The notes below the pieces were generated by a model. The model worked only from the letters and a program-made list of their open reading frames with translations, made no database searches and was not told the DNA's origin. Shown here piece after piece: positions 22,712 through 34,262 of a stretch of DNA of 64,000 nucleotides. Location of the stretch: contig NC_079492.1 of assembly GCF_020520425.1 (NCBI RefSeq), forward strand, positions 103,265,157 to 103,329,156. The letters are read 5' to 3'. Within the stretch, counting starts at the first letter, position 1; each line of letters begins with the position of its first letter. The stretch is from Spinacia oleracea (lineage: Eukaryota > Streptophyta > Magnoliopsida > Caryophyllales > Amaranthaceae). Both the position numbers and the translations under genes were made by a program.

Positions 22712-25700
22712 AATTTCAATTTTGTCATCAAAACATTGAGTATGTTTTATGGCCTCTAACCATTTAAAACATTTGAGTCTATATATGGCCTTTAACCATT
22801 TTAGGGAATCTGGGTTTCGTCATAGCTTTCTTACAGGTCACAAACTCATTAATCTACATGATAATAGTTTGACTGCAAGTTGTAGTTTTCTTCATTATCT
22901 AATAGAAGAATCTCATAGCTTCAGTGACTTGAACTCTATGCCTACTTGGGTATAGAAGATCAAACAAATAGAATATCAATAGCCACTTGAAAGTCCTTTG
23001 ATTATTCCGTTCTCCTTGAAGCACTTGTAAAGTTTTATAAGAGATGTTCATTCTTTAAAGCTACTTCTAAAGTCCTTAAAGAATAAGTTCGGATTTTCTG
23101 AAGCACTTCGAAAAGCCTCCAGAATGTCCGTTTATGTTTGTTGTTCGCCTCGAAGACTTTCGAGGTCTATTTTCTCCCACTTGTCATTTTGGAAACGAAT
23201 CTCCAAAAGGACATTATTTCGAGCAAACAGACATTATGTTCTCAAAAATTCGTGGTAGAAACAATACCCTTTTGTCTCATTTGAATAAATCACAATGAAA
23301 CATATATCTATACTGGGCCTTAGTTTGTTGAATAACAAACACTAAGCTCCCACTGAGTTTAGGAACTCTTTAGATATACTATGAAAAGATATTCTGAAAT
23401 TACTTTTCAATAGCTCTGACGAATTTGGTTTAGTTTGGTGGTAGTTGAGCATTTTGTTTTAGAAATTATAGGAAAATTCTTTATGATTCATCATTGATCG
23501 AATCAAGTACTAATTGACTTCGATCATTCCAACTTAGATATGCCATATCTTATGGAGCTAGATCGTGAAATTACATTACACAATCATTGATGATCATATT
23601 TGGTATCAAGTAATCACTAACATGATCTAACCTAGATCTTTATGATTTCTTGCCAAGTAGATTTTATACTTCTGAATCTTTGAACTAGCCAAACAGATTC
23701 AAATTTATATCACTTTGAGTAAATAAACCTATATTCACTCAAATCTATGTGAAATAATAAAGTCATAAAATCTTTCTTTAGCTTTGAACTCTATTGTCTA
23801 GGCATTCTAACAATAGTTCATATCTTTTGTTACTTTCAACAAGTAAGACTAGCTTGTCTTGAATGATCTAGAAATCAATCAACTTTCAAAAGTCCATCAA
23901 AATAGAGCTTTTGAATGTTAACTTCTTGATATGGTCTAAGCAACAATGCCAAAGATTAGTGGAACTCAAATCAAGGGTTTGATTTGAACCTAGTAAAGTT
24001 TTTATTGTTAAAGAGTTGTTTGTTTTAATCAAGCATATTAACTCAACCCGTAAATGACCATTTCATTCAAATAAACAAACAAACATTGTTTTTGTTCTTC
24101 TGAATGTGAGTCTTTCTGTGTTTGAAAATTGAAATTTAGGTATGCTGATTGTGGAACAAAATAGCCATTAAGTTCCTGCCTTTGAAAGGACTTAAAACAA
24201 ACTAGATGACCCTACAACTAATGTAGCATTGCCATGCTTCATTTCCCACTTGTAGGTCATTAGTGTAGCCTAGCTTCCATTGTTTGAGTTATTACCGAAG
24301 TAAGAACCTCAAGCGGTATATGATACCAAGGAAGTTTGATTGCTAGGTCACTTCTCTTTATTCATAAACTTATAGGTAGAAACGGAATCGTAAATTCCTT
24401 TCGTTTGTTCCTTGTTTTTCCTATTTCTTGTACCCTTTCTAATAGCCTTAAGAATTGAATTCTCCAGTGTTGACTTTTATACTTTGTTTAGACATGTCCA
24501 ATGTTACTCCAACAAAGTTCTTACCATTTATGTTGAATATTCTGTTTCAACTAGATGATCTTACCAGAAGCTTCTAAAGTTCTCTAAGCATCGATCTATT
24601 CGAATGTCTAGGGACTAGACTCATTCGAGAATTAAATGGAAAAAGATTTTAGGTTGTTAACCATTGGTAAAGCTGAGCGTTTAAACTCAATGCTTTATGA
24701 TCTCAAAACTACATTGTATTTTGAATTCACAAGCACCAATTGGTTTGCCATTCGATTTTGATACTCGAAAACAACCATAAAAGTCGCTAAAAGAAACGTA
24801 CATTTTAAATTGCTCATTTTCTCTTATTTCCATGAATCTTTCTTGGATTCACTACCAATCGAGGAAATTTACTGTTACCTTTCTAAAAGGATTTATTGCA
24901 GTGCAAGATATTTAATTATAAACAATAATTAAAACATACATTGAAGCATATAAAGTCTAAACATTTATCATGAGTAATAACTTGAAAGTTAAAGCAATCA
25001 TGCAATTTAAACAAGTTATTAGCATTTTATTCGAATTTATTGTTCCGGCGGGTGTGAATAAAATGATTCCAAGACCCTAAAATCATTGAAGAAATAAGCA
25101 CATTATGTATTTTGACTCAATTCTAAAATATTCTAGGTAAGCAAAAGCCTTTTGCTAATAGTCTAGAAACTACTCTTGGTTGATAGGTACGTCTAAGAAC
25201 TTATTAGGAAAACCTATCGAATTTGCCACGACATAAAAGGACTCCTTACTTATATCGTTGAGTTTCACCAAAACTAACATGTACTCACAATTATTTGTGT
25301 ACCTTACCCCTTTAGTATCGATAAGTAACACCTCGCTATGGCGGAAACCTATTACTAAGATCGATGTAAAGGATATCCAAGTAAGTGTTATTTTGGCATG
25401 GCACCTTTTAACTCAATTTTTTAAGTTTGTAACTTAAGGCTCTTACTATGTTGGTTAGATTTTAAGTGAACTAAAATCCTTAATCATGCAACATAATCAA
25501 GCTTTGATCTCATGCATATTTAAGACATATTTAAAAGCAATAAATAACTTAAAGCATGCATAAGATAAATGTGATCTAGTATGGCCCGACTTCATCTTGA
25601 AGCTTCAACTTCAAAGTCCGTCTTGAAAATGGATTGGAAACTCCGTCTTGAATTTCACCGTGGGATGCGCCATTTTCTCCAAATAGGATAAGCTATAATT

Positions 25701-26382
25701 AAACTAATTACAACTATTTGATGGTACGCAGACCATATTTGAATTGAAAAATAAATTTGGTGCTTTAGACCAATTACATTCAAATTAGTGGTACGCAGAC
25801 CATATTTTCTATCCTACTTGGGCCATACTAGTCACATCATAACCTGCAAAACAGTACATATACAATATATACCATTCATCCATTCATTATCATGAATGGC
25901 CCACATAATTGGTTAGTTAAAACACATTGTATGCATCACATAAATATTTGCAGCAATTAATTAAGGGCACCAATAATCTACCAATTATTCAGTCCTTATT
26001 AATTCTAATCAAGTTGTTTAACCTTAAAGGATTTGTAGACCTAATCAAGAGTTTATGACTAAAATTGCTCCCACTTAAACCAATAAATTCATATGCTTTA
26101 CTAATTTTAAACATAAAAATGTATTTCTAGTCTAACCGGAAACATACAAATTTAATTAAAATTTAAAGCTCATATAAATTTATAATTGAATCCACTTATT
26201 TAATTTATTTTTCAGTTGAATTTAAATTAATTCAAGGTTTTTTTAATTTTAGTAAAATAATTAGAATAAATTAAAATTTATAATAATTATAATATTCAAA
26301 ATTAAAAATCCAAGAAAACAATTTAAATTATTAATTTTAAAATTAATTAAAATTACTCGAACCGAAAATCTCAAATTAAAAT
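22712..26382 (-). other. Copia interior, AT-rich, no open gene
   Basis: This should hold gag, protease and integrase, but no recognisable motif survives in any frame. A 20-base direct repeat (GTGGTACGCAGACCATATTT-like) occurs at about 25720-25740 and 25790-25812. Confidence 0.5.
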
Positions 26383-26819
26383 TTAAAACGATTTAATCGT
26401 AACACAAGGTACGCACATCACCACGCAAAGCACAGCCATAGGCCACACGCACACGCAGCCATCGCTGACCACAATGCGCGCAGCCTTTGTGCTGTGTTGC
26501 GTCTGCTGCTGCTCACCCTCGCAAGGCACCGCTCGCTGCAAGCGAGCCAGCGCGAGGCAGTGCGCGCTGTGGCGCAGCTCGCTTGCTGCCCACACGCGAC
26601 TGCTCGCTTGCCTTGCCCCTCGCCCTCGCCCATCGCATAGCACACACGGCCAGCTCCTTTGCTTCGCGCGCGCGCCACGCTATGTTGCTCGCTGCATTCG
26701 TACCGCACGGGCGACGAGCTCCCTTGCTCGTCGTCGCGTGCCCGCACTATACAACACCCCTTAAGGGTAACACGTAGCTTCCATTGCTTTGTGCGTGCAA
26801 CATTCATGAGCGTTTTCAT
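26383..26819. other. GC-rich island inside the copia leader
   Basis: About 400 bp rich in GCTCGC/CGCGC words within very AT-rich sequence. It gives open frames of 86-133 codons on both strands at once, as expected from composition. No known domain was seen. Confidence 0.5.
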
Positions 26820-27520
26820 AAAAATTTAAAAATTTTAATTTAAAAATTAATGACGAATTAATAAAACATATTAATTTCATAATTTTAGGGCGAAAAATCG
26901 AAAATTTATTAATCAATTAATTTCCGATTAACATGGATTCAAATCTAGGTCATAAAAATTTAAATTTTAACATAAATTAACAATTTTTATGGTGGATTTT
27001 AATCATTGGTACCTAATTAAATTATTAATTAATTATGAAAAACAAATCAATTCTAAATTATTCGTATTTCAACAAATTAATCATAATTACAAATTAGGTT
27101 GTATAATTAACAAGTCTAGGCATTCATAATTGTTAAACATATACAGTAGGTCAATCAAAAAAACTCAAGATTTATCAACAAGAATCGCAAATACTTAATT
27201 TAACATCTTAAATTTACAAACTTTTGCGTTCGAAAAACTAAAACTTCCGAAAAGTCATAGTTAGGCTTCGAATTTGGGAATTCTGGATTCGGCTGAAAAG
27301 TACTATTTTTGTCAAAATTTTAGAATGCCTTTTACATGCGAAATTGACACAAAAATCACTCGATTTGGATGAGTAACGAAGAAACTGCCGAAAAACTGCG
27401 TACATATAATTAAATAAACGCAAATTGCAATTAATTACGAAAATTAATCACCCCTTTATTCTTTGCAAATTTGTAAAATTTAACCATGTTCATGCAATTT
27501 AGATTATGAAAATAATAAGA
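26820..27520. other. Copia leader, AT-rich
   Basis: Nothing recognised between the GC-rich island and the PBS. Confidence 0.5.
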
Positions 27521-27534
27521 GGCTCGTGATACCA
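27521..27534 (-). promoter_or_regulatory. Copia primer-binding site, iMet type
   Basis: Minus strand TGGTATCACGAGCC, one base after the LTR. It is close to the common TGGTATCAGAGC site complementary to initiator Met-tRNA. Confidence 0.8.
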
Positions 27535-27535
27535 C

Positions 27536-28928
27536 TCTTAGGTTATGATACATATGAATAAACATAAATCATGCGGAAAAACCATAAAGCCAGGAAACAT
27601 ATTATTTACACATAATCATTTAGCATAATTCAGATGCATACACTTTGTAGCATGCCCTTCCTAGCTGCGCCCGAACCGAACAAGATCAAGTCTTTAGGAC
27701 TCCAAGTGTCGTCCCTCCGTAGATAGTCCACAGCATGTCCGGATCCGCCTTAAGATTGACCAACTAGAATCGCCCTTAAGGTACTAGGATTTTCGGCTAA
27801 ATAGGCAAGTGTTTGTGGCTGATTTTTGCTTGAAAATATTTCCTTTGAATACTTCAAATCTCGATGTAAATATGTGACCCTAGGCACCTATTTATAGAGT
27901 TTATGGAAAGGAATTATAATCCTACTAGGATATGGATTTATTAATTAGAATCCTATTAGAACTCTAAATAATAAATTTAATCTTTTAGGATTAGGATTTA
28001 ATCAATGCACGAATTCCAATAGGATTAGGATTCGTTACGAACACGAGTGTTGCACGACCACGAGGAACGCACGCACCCGAGCAGGCCTTGCGGCCCACAC
28101 GATCAGGCGCTGCCTCGCAGCCCACGAGCATAAGCCCGCGCGCGCCTATGGCCTTGCTGGGCCTGGCCTTGCGCTGGGCCTGGCGAGGCTGTGGCAGCTC
28201 CGTGTTTGGGCGCTTGGCTTGCTGGGCGCGGGCCTGGCTTCATGCTGGGCCTTCGTCTAGCAAGCCTCGTCCGATGCTAATTCGTACGATGCGCTTCCGA
28301 TTAAATTCCCGGTTCCGGAATTCATTTCCGATACGAACAATATTTAATATTTCCGATTCCGGAATTAATTTCCGTTTCGAACAAATATTTAATATTTCCG
28401 TTTCCGGAATTATTTTCCGATTCCGATAATATTTCCGATTCTGACAATATTTCCGTTTCCGGCAATATTTCCGATTCCGGCAATATTTCCATTTCCATTA
28501 ATATTTTCCGATACGTACCATGTTTCCGTTTCCGGCAACATCTACGACTTGGATAATATTTATATTTCCGATACGATCCATATTTCCGTTTCCGGCAATA
28601 TCATCGTTTCCGGAGTATTCATTTCTTGCTTGTGACGATCTCAGCTCCCACTGAAACCAAGATCCGTCGATTCCGAGTATCCATAGATGGAGTATTTAAT
28701 TCCATTAAATACTTGATCCGTTTACGTACTATTTGTGTGACCCTACGGTTTCAGTCAAGAGTAAAATGTGGATTAATATAATTAATTCCACTTGAACTGA
28801 AGCGGCCTCTAGCTAGGCATTCAGCTCACTTGATCTCACTGAATTATTAACTTGTTAATTAATACTGAACCGCATTTATTAGACTTAATATTATATGCAT
28901 ACTTGGACCAAGGGCATTATTTCCTTCA
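27536..28928 (-). repeat. 5' LTR of the copia element
   Basis: 1393 bp. The minus-strand TATA box is at 27889-27897. Its terminal dinucleotide on the left reads TC rather than TG, one of the few differences from the other LTR. TTTCCG-type repeats lie at about 28290-28620. Confidence 0.93.
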
Positions 28929-28933
28929 GAATT

Positions 28934-30552
28934 ATGAAGAACGCAAGCAGTATACCAAGAACACCTACATTGCAAGAAAATACTAGAATCGTAGGTGCAC
29001 TTGGGGGCTAGTATAAATATGTCCAAATTCAACAAAAACCAACATACTTGCGAAAAATGACATGCACAAACTAATTAACATGTCATATAGAACATTTTCA
29101 ACTATCTAATTGAAAGAAAGGGGCACGAAATCAAAAACCCCCAAATCAATTTCAAGTTCAAGAACACTCAACAAAAATACTCAAATTTGACAAAAAGCTT
29201 AAAATTACTGAAAATTACTTACATTGGGAGGATTAGGAAGTGACTTGAAGTGGAATTCGTGAAGAAAAATGAAGGAAACGAGTGAAAAATGAGTAAGTTG
29301 AGTAGAGAGCTCGAAACGAAAATGGCGAAAGAATGGGGAAGAGGGAGACGGGTCGCGTCTTTTAAAGACCAGTCTCCCCTTTGCATTTTCAACGCCCCAC
29401 TTTGGGCGTTAGAAATTCTCGCGCCCAGAGCTGGGCGCTGAAAGTGCTCCCCTAGACAGCGAATATTCGCTGTCGGGGGCATGCGTGAGTTTTCTTTGGT
29501 GAGAATTATCTGTTGTCTTAATATCCCTTTCCCGCGGAAAAACAACTGTATTCCAAAAATCTCGTTATTTATTAAACGAGAGACATACACGATGTGGACC
29601 CACTTATAGGACACGACCAATTGGAAAATATTGCGACCCACCAAACAAGTTGTAATCATAAAAGCCTTTTATTAAAAAAAAAAATAATAAAATAAATATA
29701 TAGGCAAGATAAAAACAGGCTCGCCATCTTCAGCCGGCGGGGTCTACGTCACAAATCGCGTAGGTCCTTATTTTCAAAACATCAAAACAGATTCGTCCAC
29801 TTCTATCGGACGGGGCGTCTACGTTTAGCGGACAGGCTCGCCCACCTTCAGCGGACAGGGTCTGCGTCACTAACCACGCAGGTCCTCAGTTTTCGAAAAT
29901 GAAATCTTCAAAAACACAAAACAGGCTCGCCATCTTCAACCGGCGGGGTCTACGTCACAAACCGCGTAGGTCCTTATTTTCAAAACATCAAAAAAGATTC
30001 GTCCACTTCTATCGGACGGGGCGTCCACCCTCAGCGGACAGGCTCGTCCACCTTCAGCGGGCGGGGTCTGCGCCACTAACCGCGCAGGTCCTTAGTCGCT
30101 GCAGCGATAACTTTTTCTGGTTTCCCTTTTCCAAAACTCAAAGGATTGGTTTTTCCGTTTTCCCAAAAAAAAGTAATGTGCTGGATTTTCCTTCGTTTTA
30201 CGTCCTATAAAAACAAGGGGGTTTTCTCGTTTAGCTAACCTTAAAAATGAGAATCTTTTAAAATGTTTTACCTCGTGATTGGGCTTGGCCAGGCCTAGTT
30301 ACACTTTATAGCTTTGATTTCGAAAACATCTTTAGATCCTTCCAATGACAAAGTGAGGGAGTTTCTATACTATCGGTTAACAGATTTCAATGACACGTGA
30401 GGAATGTGTTAACGCTTCAAGTGATGACCCTTAAGTCAAATGTTATCACTCGGGGGCTCGTGAGACCCTCGCAAAACAGGTCACATACACCATGGCTTGT
30501 ATGACGCACTCCGTCTAGTACTTTGACCATCGTCTCATCCCGAGACTCAGTC
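28934..30552 (+). repeat. 3' interior of the outer element: palindromes and tandem units
   Basis: No gene. Paired palindromes lie at about 29391-29410 and 29421-29440. Tandem units of the 6787-7345 type in reverse complement fill about 29713-30110. A polypurine-like TTGGGGGCTA lies at 29001-29010. Sequence from about 30110 to 30552 matches the reverse complement of 6264-6780 in the inner element. Confidence 0.75.
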
Positions 30553-30567
30553 AAAGTGGGGGCTAAC
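30553..30567 (+). promoter_or_regulatory. Polypurine tract of the outer element
   Basis: AAAGTGGGGGCTAAC directly before the LTR start TGTAGACACC. Confirms + orientation. Confidence 0.88.
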
Positions 30568-32051
30568 TGTAGACACCTACTTTTGTCCCCATTCCCGAAA
30601 GGGAAGGTTCGATGATGAGAACATAAATCTCCACTTGGCAACGCATCTCCTATAAAATAACGAATCTCAATCACCCTTTTCATTTCAGCCAAAACTGCTA
30701 TTTATGGAAACCTGCTAAAGATAGTAGCTGCCGTAAAAGGTAGTTGTTAAAAGTGGCAAAGTCATAAAAGATAAAAACCTGTAAGAATTAGGTGTTGTAC
30801 TCCAACATAAATCCTAAAAGAGATAGAATTTGCAAAAGGAACTATATTCCAGGTATAATTCGAAAGTAAGAGTTACGTATTAATTAAAATCCTAACGAAC
30901 CTAGAGTTCGTAACGGGCCGAGACGCATTCCGTCATAAAGTTAATACGCACTAAAAGACTCGGATAAGTCTCAAAAGCTCTGCGTTCTAAGAGACCAAAT
31001 CTGACAAAGAACTCGTCCCAGATCCCATTTTCAACGCTTGGATCTGGGCGCCGAAATCTTCGGTGCCCAGCCCTGGGCGCTGAAAATGCCTGGGGCCGTG
31101 TCGTCTCCGAATTCTTTTTGGATTCGTATTTAAAAATCTATCTTTCCACAAACTCTTTCCCTATAAATACAGCCTCAAAACCGACGTGAAAAGGACACAC
31201 AACACACAATTCCATAACCTGAGTATTGACTCTAGCCTTAAGCCTAGCCTCACGCTGCGAAATTGATCCGGCGTTCTATCGCAATCGACCCAAAAGTCGA
31301 ACAGAACGCGTCCTGCCCCTTGTAGCTGATGAATTAAGCCTAAATACTGGAACATTGCTTGGAAACCCGAGATTCGTTAAATAAAAGGAGAAATAGCAAA
31401 GCCAAGTGGTTAGTTTTTTGAGAACCGTAACGCACCTCTCAAGGGTGCGTTGTAATGTGTCCCTCATATGATTTAATCGCTTTCATCACCCTTTTATAAA
31501 ATTGTCAAACTATTAACTTGATTGATCGATCACGCCTAATAAGATAATACCTTGGACAATTGAATTATCATGCTAGGTACCTTAAATCAACCTAAATAAG
31601 ATAATCACGATCGATTTAGTGTTATGTGTTGCATATTGCTAAAATCAATTCAGGATAGTTTAATAGTTTAACGCATGTCCCTTCAATTATTTATGCTGAG
31701 CTAGTAAGGATAACCTGCCTCTGGAGTTATAGATGAGCACTCCTCTCGGTAGTTATAGTCCCCCGAACTCTCAATCTCTGCCCTGCGGGTGTACGTTGAG
31801 CGATCCCCACACCAGGAATCACAAGGGAACCTATGGCCGTCGTGGTCGAACATAATTGCACTCCCTTTATGTCACGATAACCGGGTTTTGTCAGTTTTTC
31901 TCATTGTCGTTAAAAACTGAATGGCGACTCCTATATTACTAGTCGATTGGGTGTAAACTCACAGGAAATCCAATTACACTTGATCTGACAACGTCACGCC
32001 CACGAGGGACGAGGTCACGCATTAGCCTCGTGCTTTTTCGACCCCCTCACA
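30568..32051 (+). repeat. 3' LTR of the outer element
   Basis: 1484 bp from TGTAGACACC to CCCCCTCACA. It is the inverse of the inner LTRs and clearly more diverged from them than they are from each other, including an insertion near 31315-31365. A TATA box CTATAAATA lies at 31161-31169. A palindrome pair lies at about 31033-31052 and 31061-31081. Its 5' partner is outside the window, so the target duplication (possibly CTAAG at 32052) cannot be checked. Confidence 0.92.
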
Positions 32052-33735
32052 CTAAGGGTATAATTTTCTTTTTCCAAGATAATTATATACAAAAACTTTG
32101 TAGGGAGAAATCTGGAATAAGGTGTTTAGAGCAGGTTGAAGGTGAAAAGAACGCTGTTAATTACTTTGATTTTGGAATCTATGCTCAGCTTTTACCTTAA
32201 GCCACAAATGAAGGTATTGGTTTTTTATTGTTTAGGTTTATGTAAGTGGTTTATCTTTTCACATGTTTCTGCCACTATGATGTGAATAATTAATAAGTAA
32301 CGTCTTAGTGAACAATTATAAGTTTCTCTCTCCTCTTTCTATAGCTTTCTATGTTTAGTACTTTCTATTGGCCCTGTCATATTTAAGATTAGTTTTAGCT
32401 TTTTAAAGGTTTATCATGCAACAATATTTTAATTTTTATTTCATTGTGACTTCTATTTTGATTTTTGTATCTCCATCAACATTGATGTTACATGTTTTCT
32501 TTTTTCTCACTGTATTCATCATCCTTTTGACCTTCCCTTCCGGTGATTTCTTGGGTTATTCATTCACTATTCTGCAACATGATAGCAATGTTGTTTTGTT
32601 TTAAATTTTGATCCACCTTCATGAATTTTTGAACTATATTTTTTGATGATGAGGGTTGTGATCAATTGAGACTATATTTGATTTCCAGTACATAAAAGTG
32701 TCAATTACTTTTTCTTTTTTCCCCTTCAACCACATGTAGCCATTTTTTCCCTTATATTGTTTGATCTGCAGATATAAGTATCATTTTAGTTCCGGTTTAA
32801 CTCAAGAAACTATATTTCATTGAATGCTACTATACATGTATGTATAATCCACCTACAAATGGTTTTGTATGCTATAACTTCCTGCACCCCTGAGTTGAAA
32901 AAAAAAATCAATATTATTGGCTGCCAATAAGAGCTATTTTACGGTATTGAATTAGTTTATAGGGCAGCCAACCTGAACTTTTAGTCAGTAGAGATTTGTG
33001 TCTACAATTCAAAATCTCTTGCTTTTGAGATGTAGTTAGAGAGTAATCGTGTTTGTACTTTGAAAATCTCTACCTTTGAGATATAGATCCCAGAGTTAAA
33101 ATGACAGTTTATAGGTACAATAAGTCTACAATTATTTGGGAGTTTCCCATCAATTCTTTTGAGAAAAGTCTGAGGGATAATTTTGCAATTTACTTGGTCG
33201 AAAACTTGCAGATCTGAACTGTGAACCATACAAAGTATTTAGTAACATTCAATACATGGTTAAACTAGACAGAACATTTTACCATCGTGTAGGAACCTTG
33301 TTTTGGATGAATATTATATATGTGCATAATAGCATATGCTATGTAGTACCAATCCTGATTTCTGTATATAGTTGAAATAGTCTCCCCTCTATTTTTTGGT
33401 GTTACGTGCCAGTACATGTATTTTATGAGTGGCTCAATTCTATATTACTTAGATTAAGTATTTGTGGATGTAGGCAGTATACACCATTTTGAGAAGGGCT
33501 TGGAGTGTATCATTTTGAAGTTTTGTCAGTTTACGCTAAAGCAGTGGCTGACACCTATGTCTTCCTTTTTGTCCCCCAACCGTCAATTGTTATCCATCAT
33601 TACCATATTGGCTTCTGTGTGTCTGTGTTGTTGCTTTGCTTCTTGTATAATTGAAGTTGTGGTTTTAGTGCTTGTATCTATAGTTTGATACCATTTGCTT
33701 TTCATGACACTTACCTAAATTTTTCTACACTTCAG
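32052..33735. other. AT-rich stretch, no gene recognised
   Basis: Only short open frames without motifs. An acceptor-like pyrimidine tract ending TTCAG at about 33735 precedes the SNF2-like fragment. Confidence 0.5.
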
Positions 33736-34262
33736 GGTGCTCGGGTGAGAAGCTGCAGATCTGATTCTCGTTCTAATAGAGATAAATAGAGAATGATGAC
33801 ACTGACATCAATCTGGATGGGATTAAGCTGCCTGAACATGATTTGACAGTGACTGGAATCACTGCTCATCCTAGGCATAAGATGCAAAAGAAGCCTCACC
33901 AATTAGAGGGGTTTAACTTCTTATTGAGTAACTTAATAACTGGGAATTCTGGTGGTTGCATCTTGGCCTATGCTCCTGGCTCAGGAAAGACTTTTATGAT
34001 TATCTGTTTCATGCAGAGTTTTCTTTCCCAGTATCCAGATGCTAGGCCACTGGTGGTTCCAGGACATTCCCTTACTAGATTTCTATTCCAAGAAAGCAGA
34101 GAATGTGTTTCAACAAAAAGGCACACCTTGGACAGTAGGTAGAGAAGAGGAGCATACTATTTCTGGGGCATAAGCAGTTCTCTATTATTGTCGCTGGTGA
34201 TAGCTCGTGCATGGCAACTGCTTATTGTCAGGAGGTACTGCTGAAGTGCCCTAGCATCTTTT
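33736..34262 (+). pseudogene. Broken fragment of a DRD1/CLSY-like SNF2 ATPase
   Basis: Reading from about 33790 gives [20 protein letters not shown], then [16 protein letters not shown] and [16 protein letters not shown], with the Walker A motif at 33972-33992, then PDARPLVV. This is the helicase start of the plant DRD1/CLSY group of SNF2 proteins. After PLVV about 30 codons expected in the family are missing. [13 protein letters not shown] continues in another frame, and LFLGHKQFSIIVAG...CQEVLLKCPSI in a third, where the similarity stops. DRD1 and CLSY proteins act in the nucleus in RNA-directed DNA methylation. This copy lacks the DEAH box and helicase C lobe and has at least two frame breaks, so it is a gene fragment or pseudogene. 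A Helitron terminus at 36281-36315 may explain its presence. Confidence 0.82.

Larger units (their letters stand above)
18827..28928 (-). mobile_element. Ty1/Copia LTR element, minus strand, 10.1 kb, pol decayed
   Basis: Two direct repeats of exactly 1393 bp (18827-20219 and 27536-28928) are flanked by GAATT at 18822-18826 and 28929-28933. On the minus strand the PBS TGGTATCACGAGCC lies at 27521-27534 and a purine tract AAGTGGGAGAC abuts the left LTR at 20220. These fix the orientation and point to an initiator-Met-type primer. Copia RT remains are visible at 22385-22711 and RNase H remains near 21240-21420, both full of stops. The LTRs differ at about 27 positions by eye (about 98% identity), far less than the pol decay would imply. 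Confidence 0.92.
1..32051 (+). mobile_element. Outer Ty3/Gypsy Tat/Ogre-like retrotransposon, 5' end off window, interrupted twice
   Basis: The element runs + strand. Pol lies at 288-4189, a polypurine tract at 30553-30567 and the 3' LTR at 30568-32051; gag and the 5' LTR lie before base 1. Two other elements are inserted in it (4747-15986 and 18827-28928); each has a perfect 5-bp target duplication, so the outer sequence rejoins cleanly at both places. Its own segments are therefore 1-4746, 15987-18826 and 28929-32051. Pol has in-frame stops and a frameshift, so the copy is dead. The second RNase H after the RT-linked one places it in the Tat lineage as known for the family. Positions 1-110 match the reverse complement of about 13300-13450 in the inner element, showing that the two are relatives. 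Confidence 0.85.
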
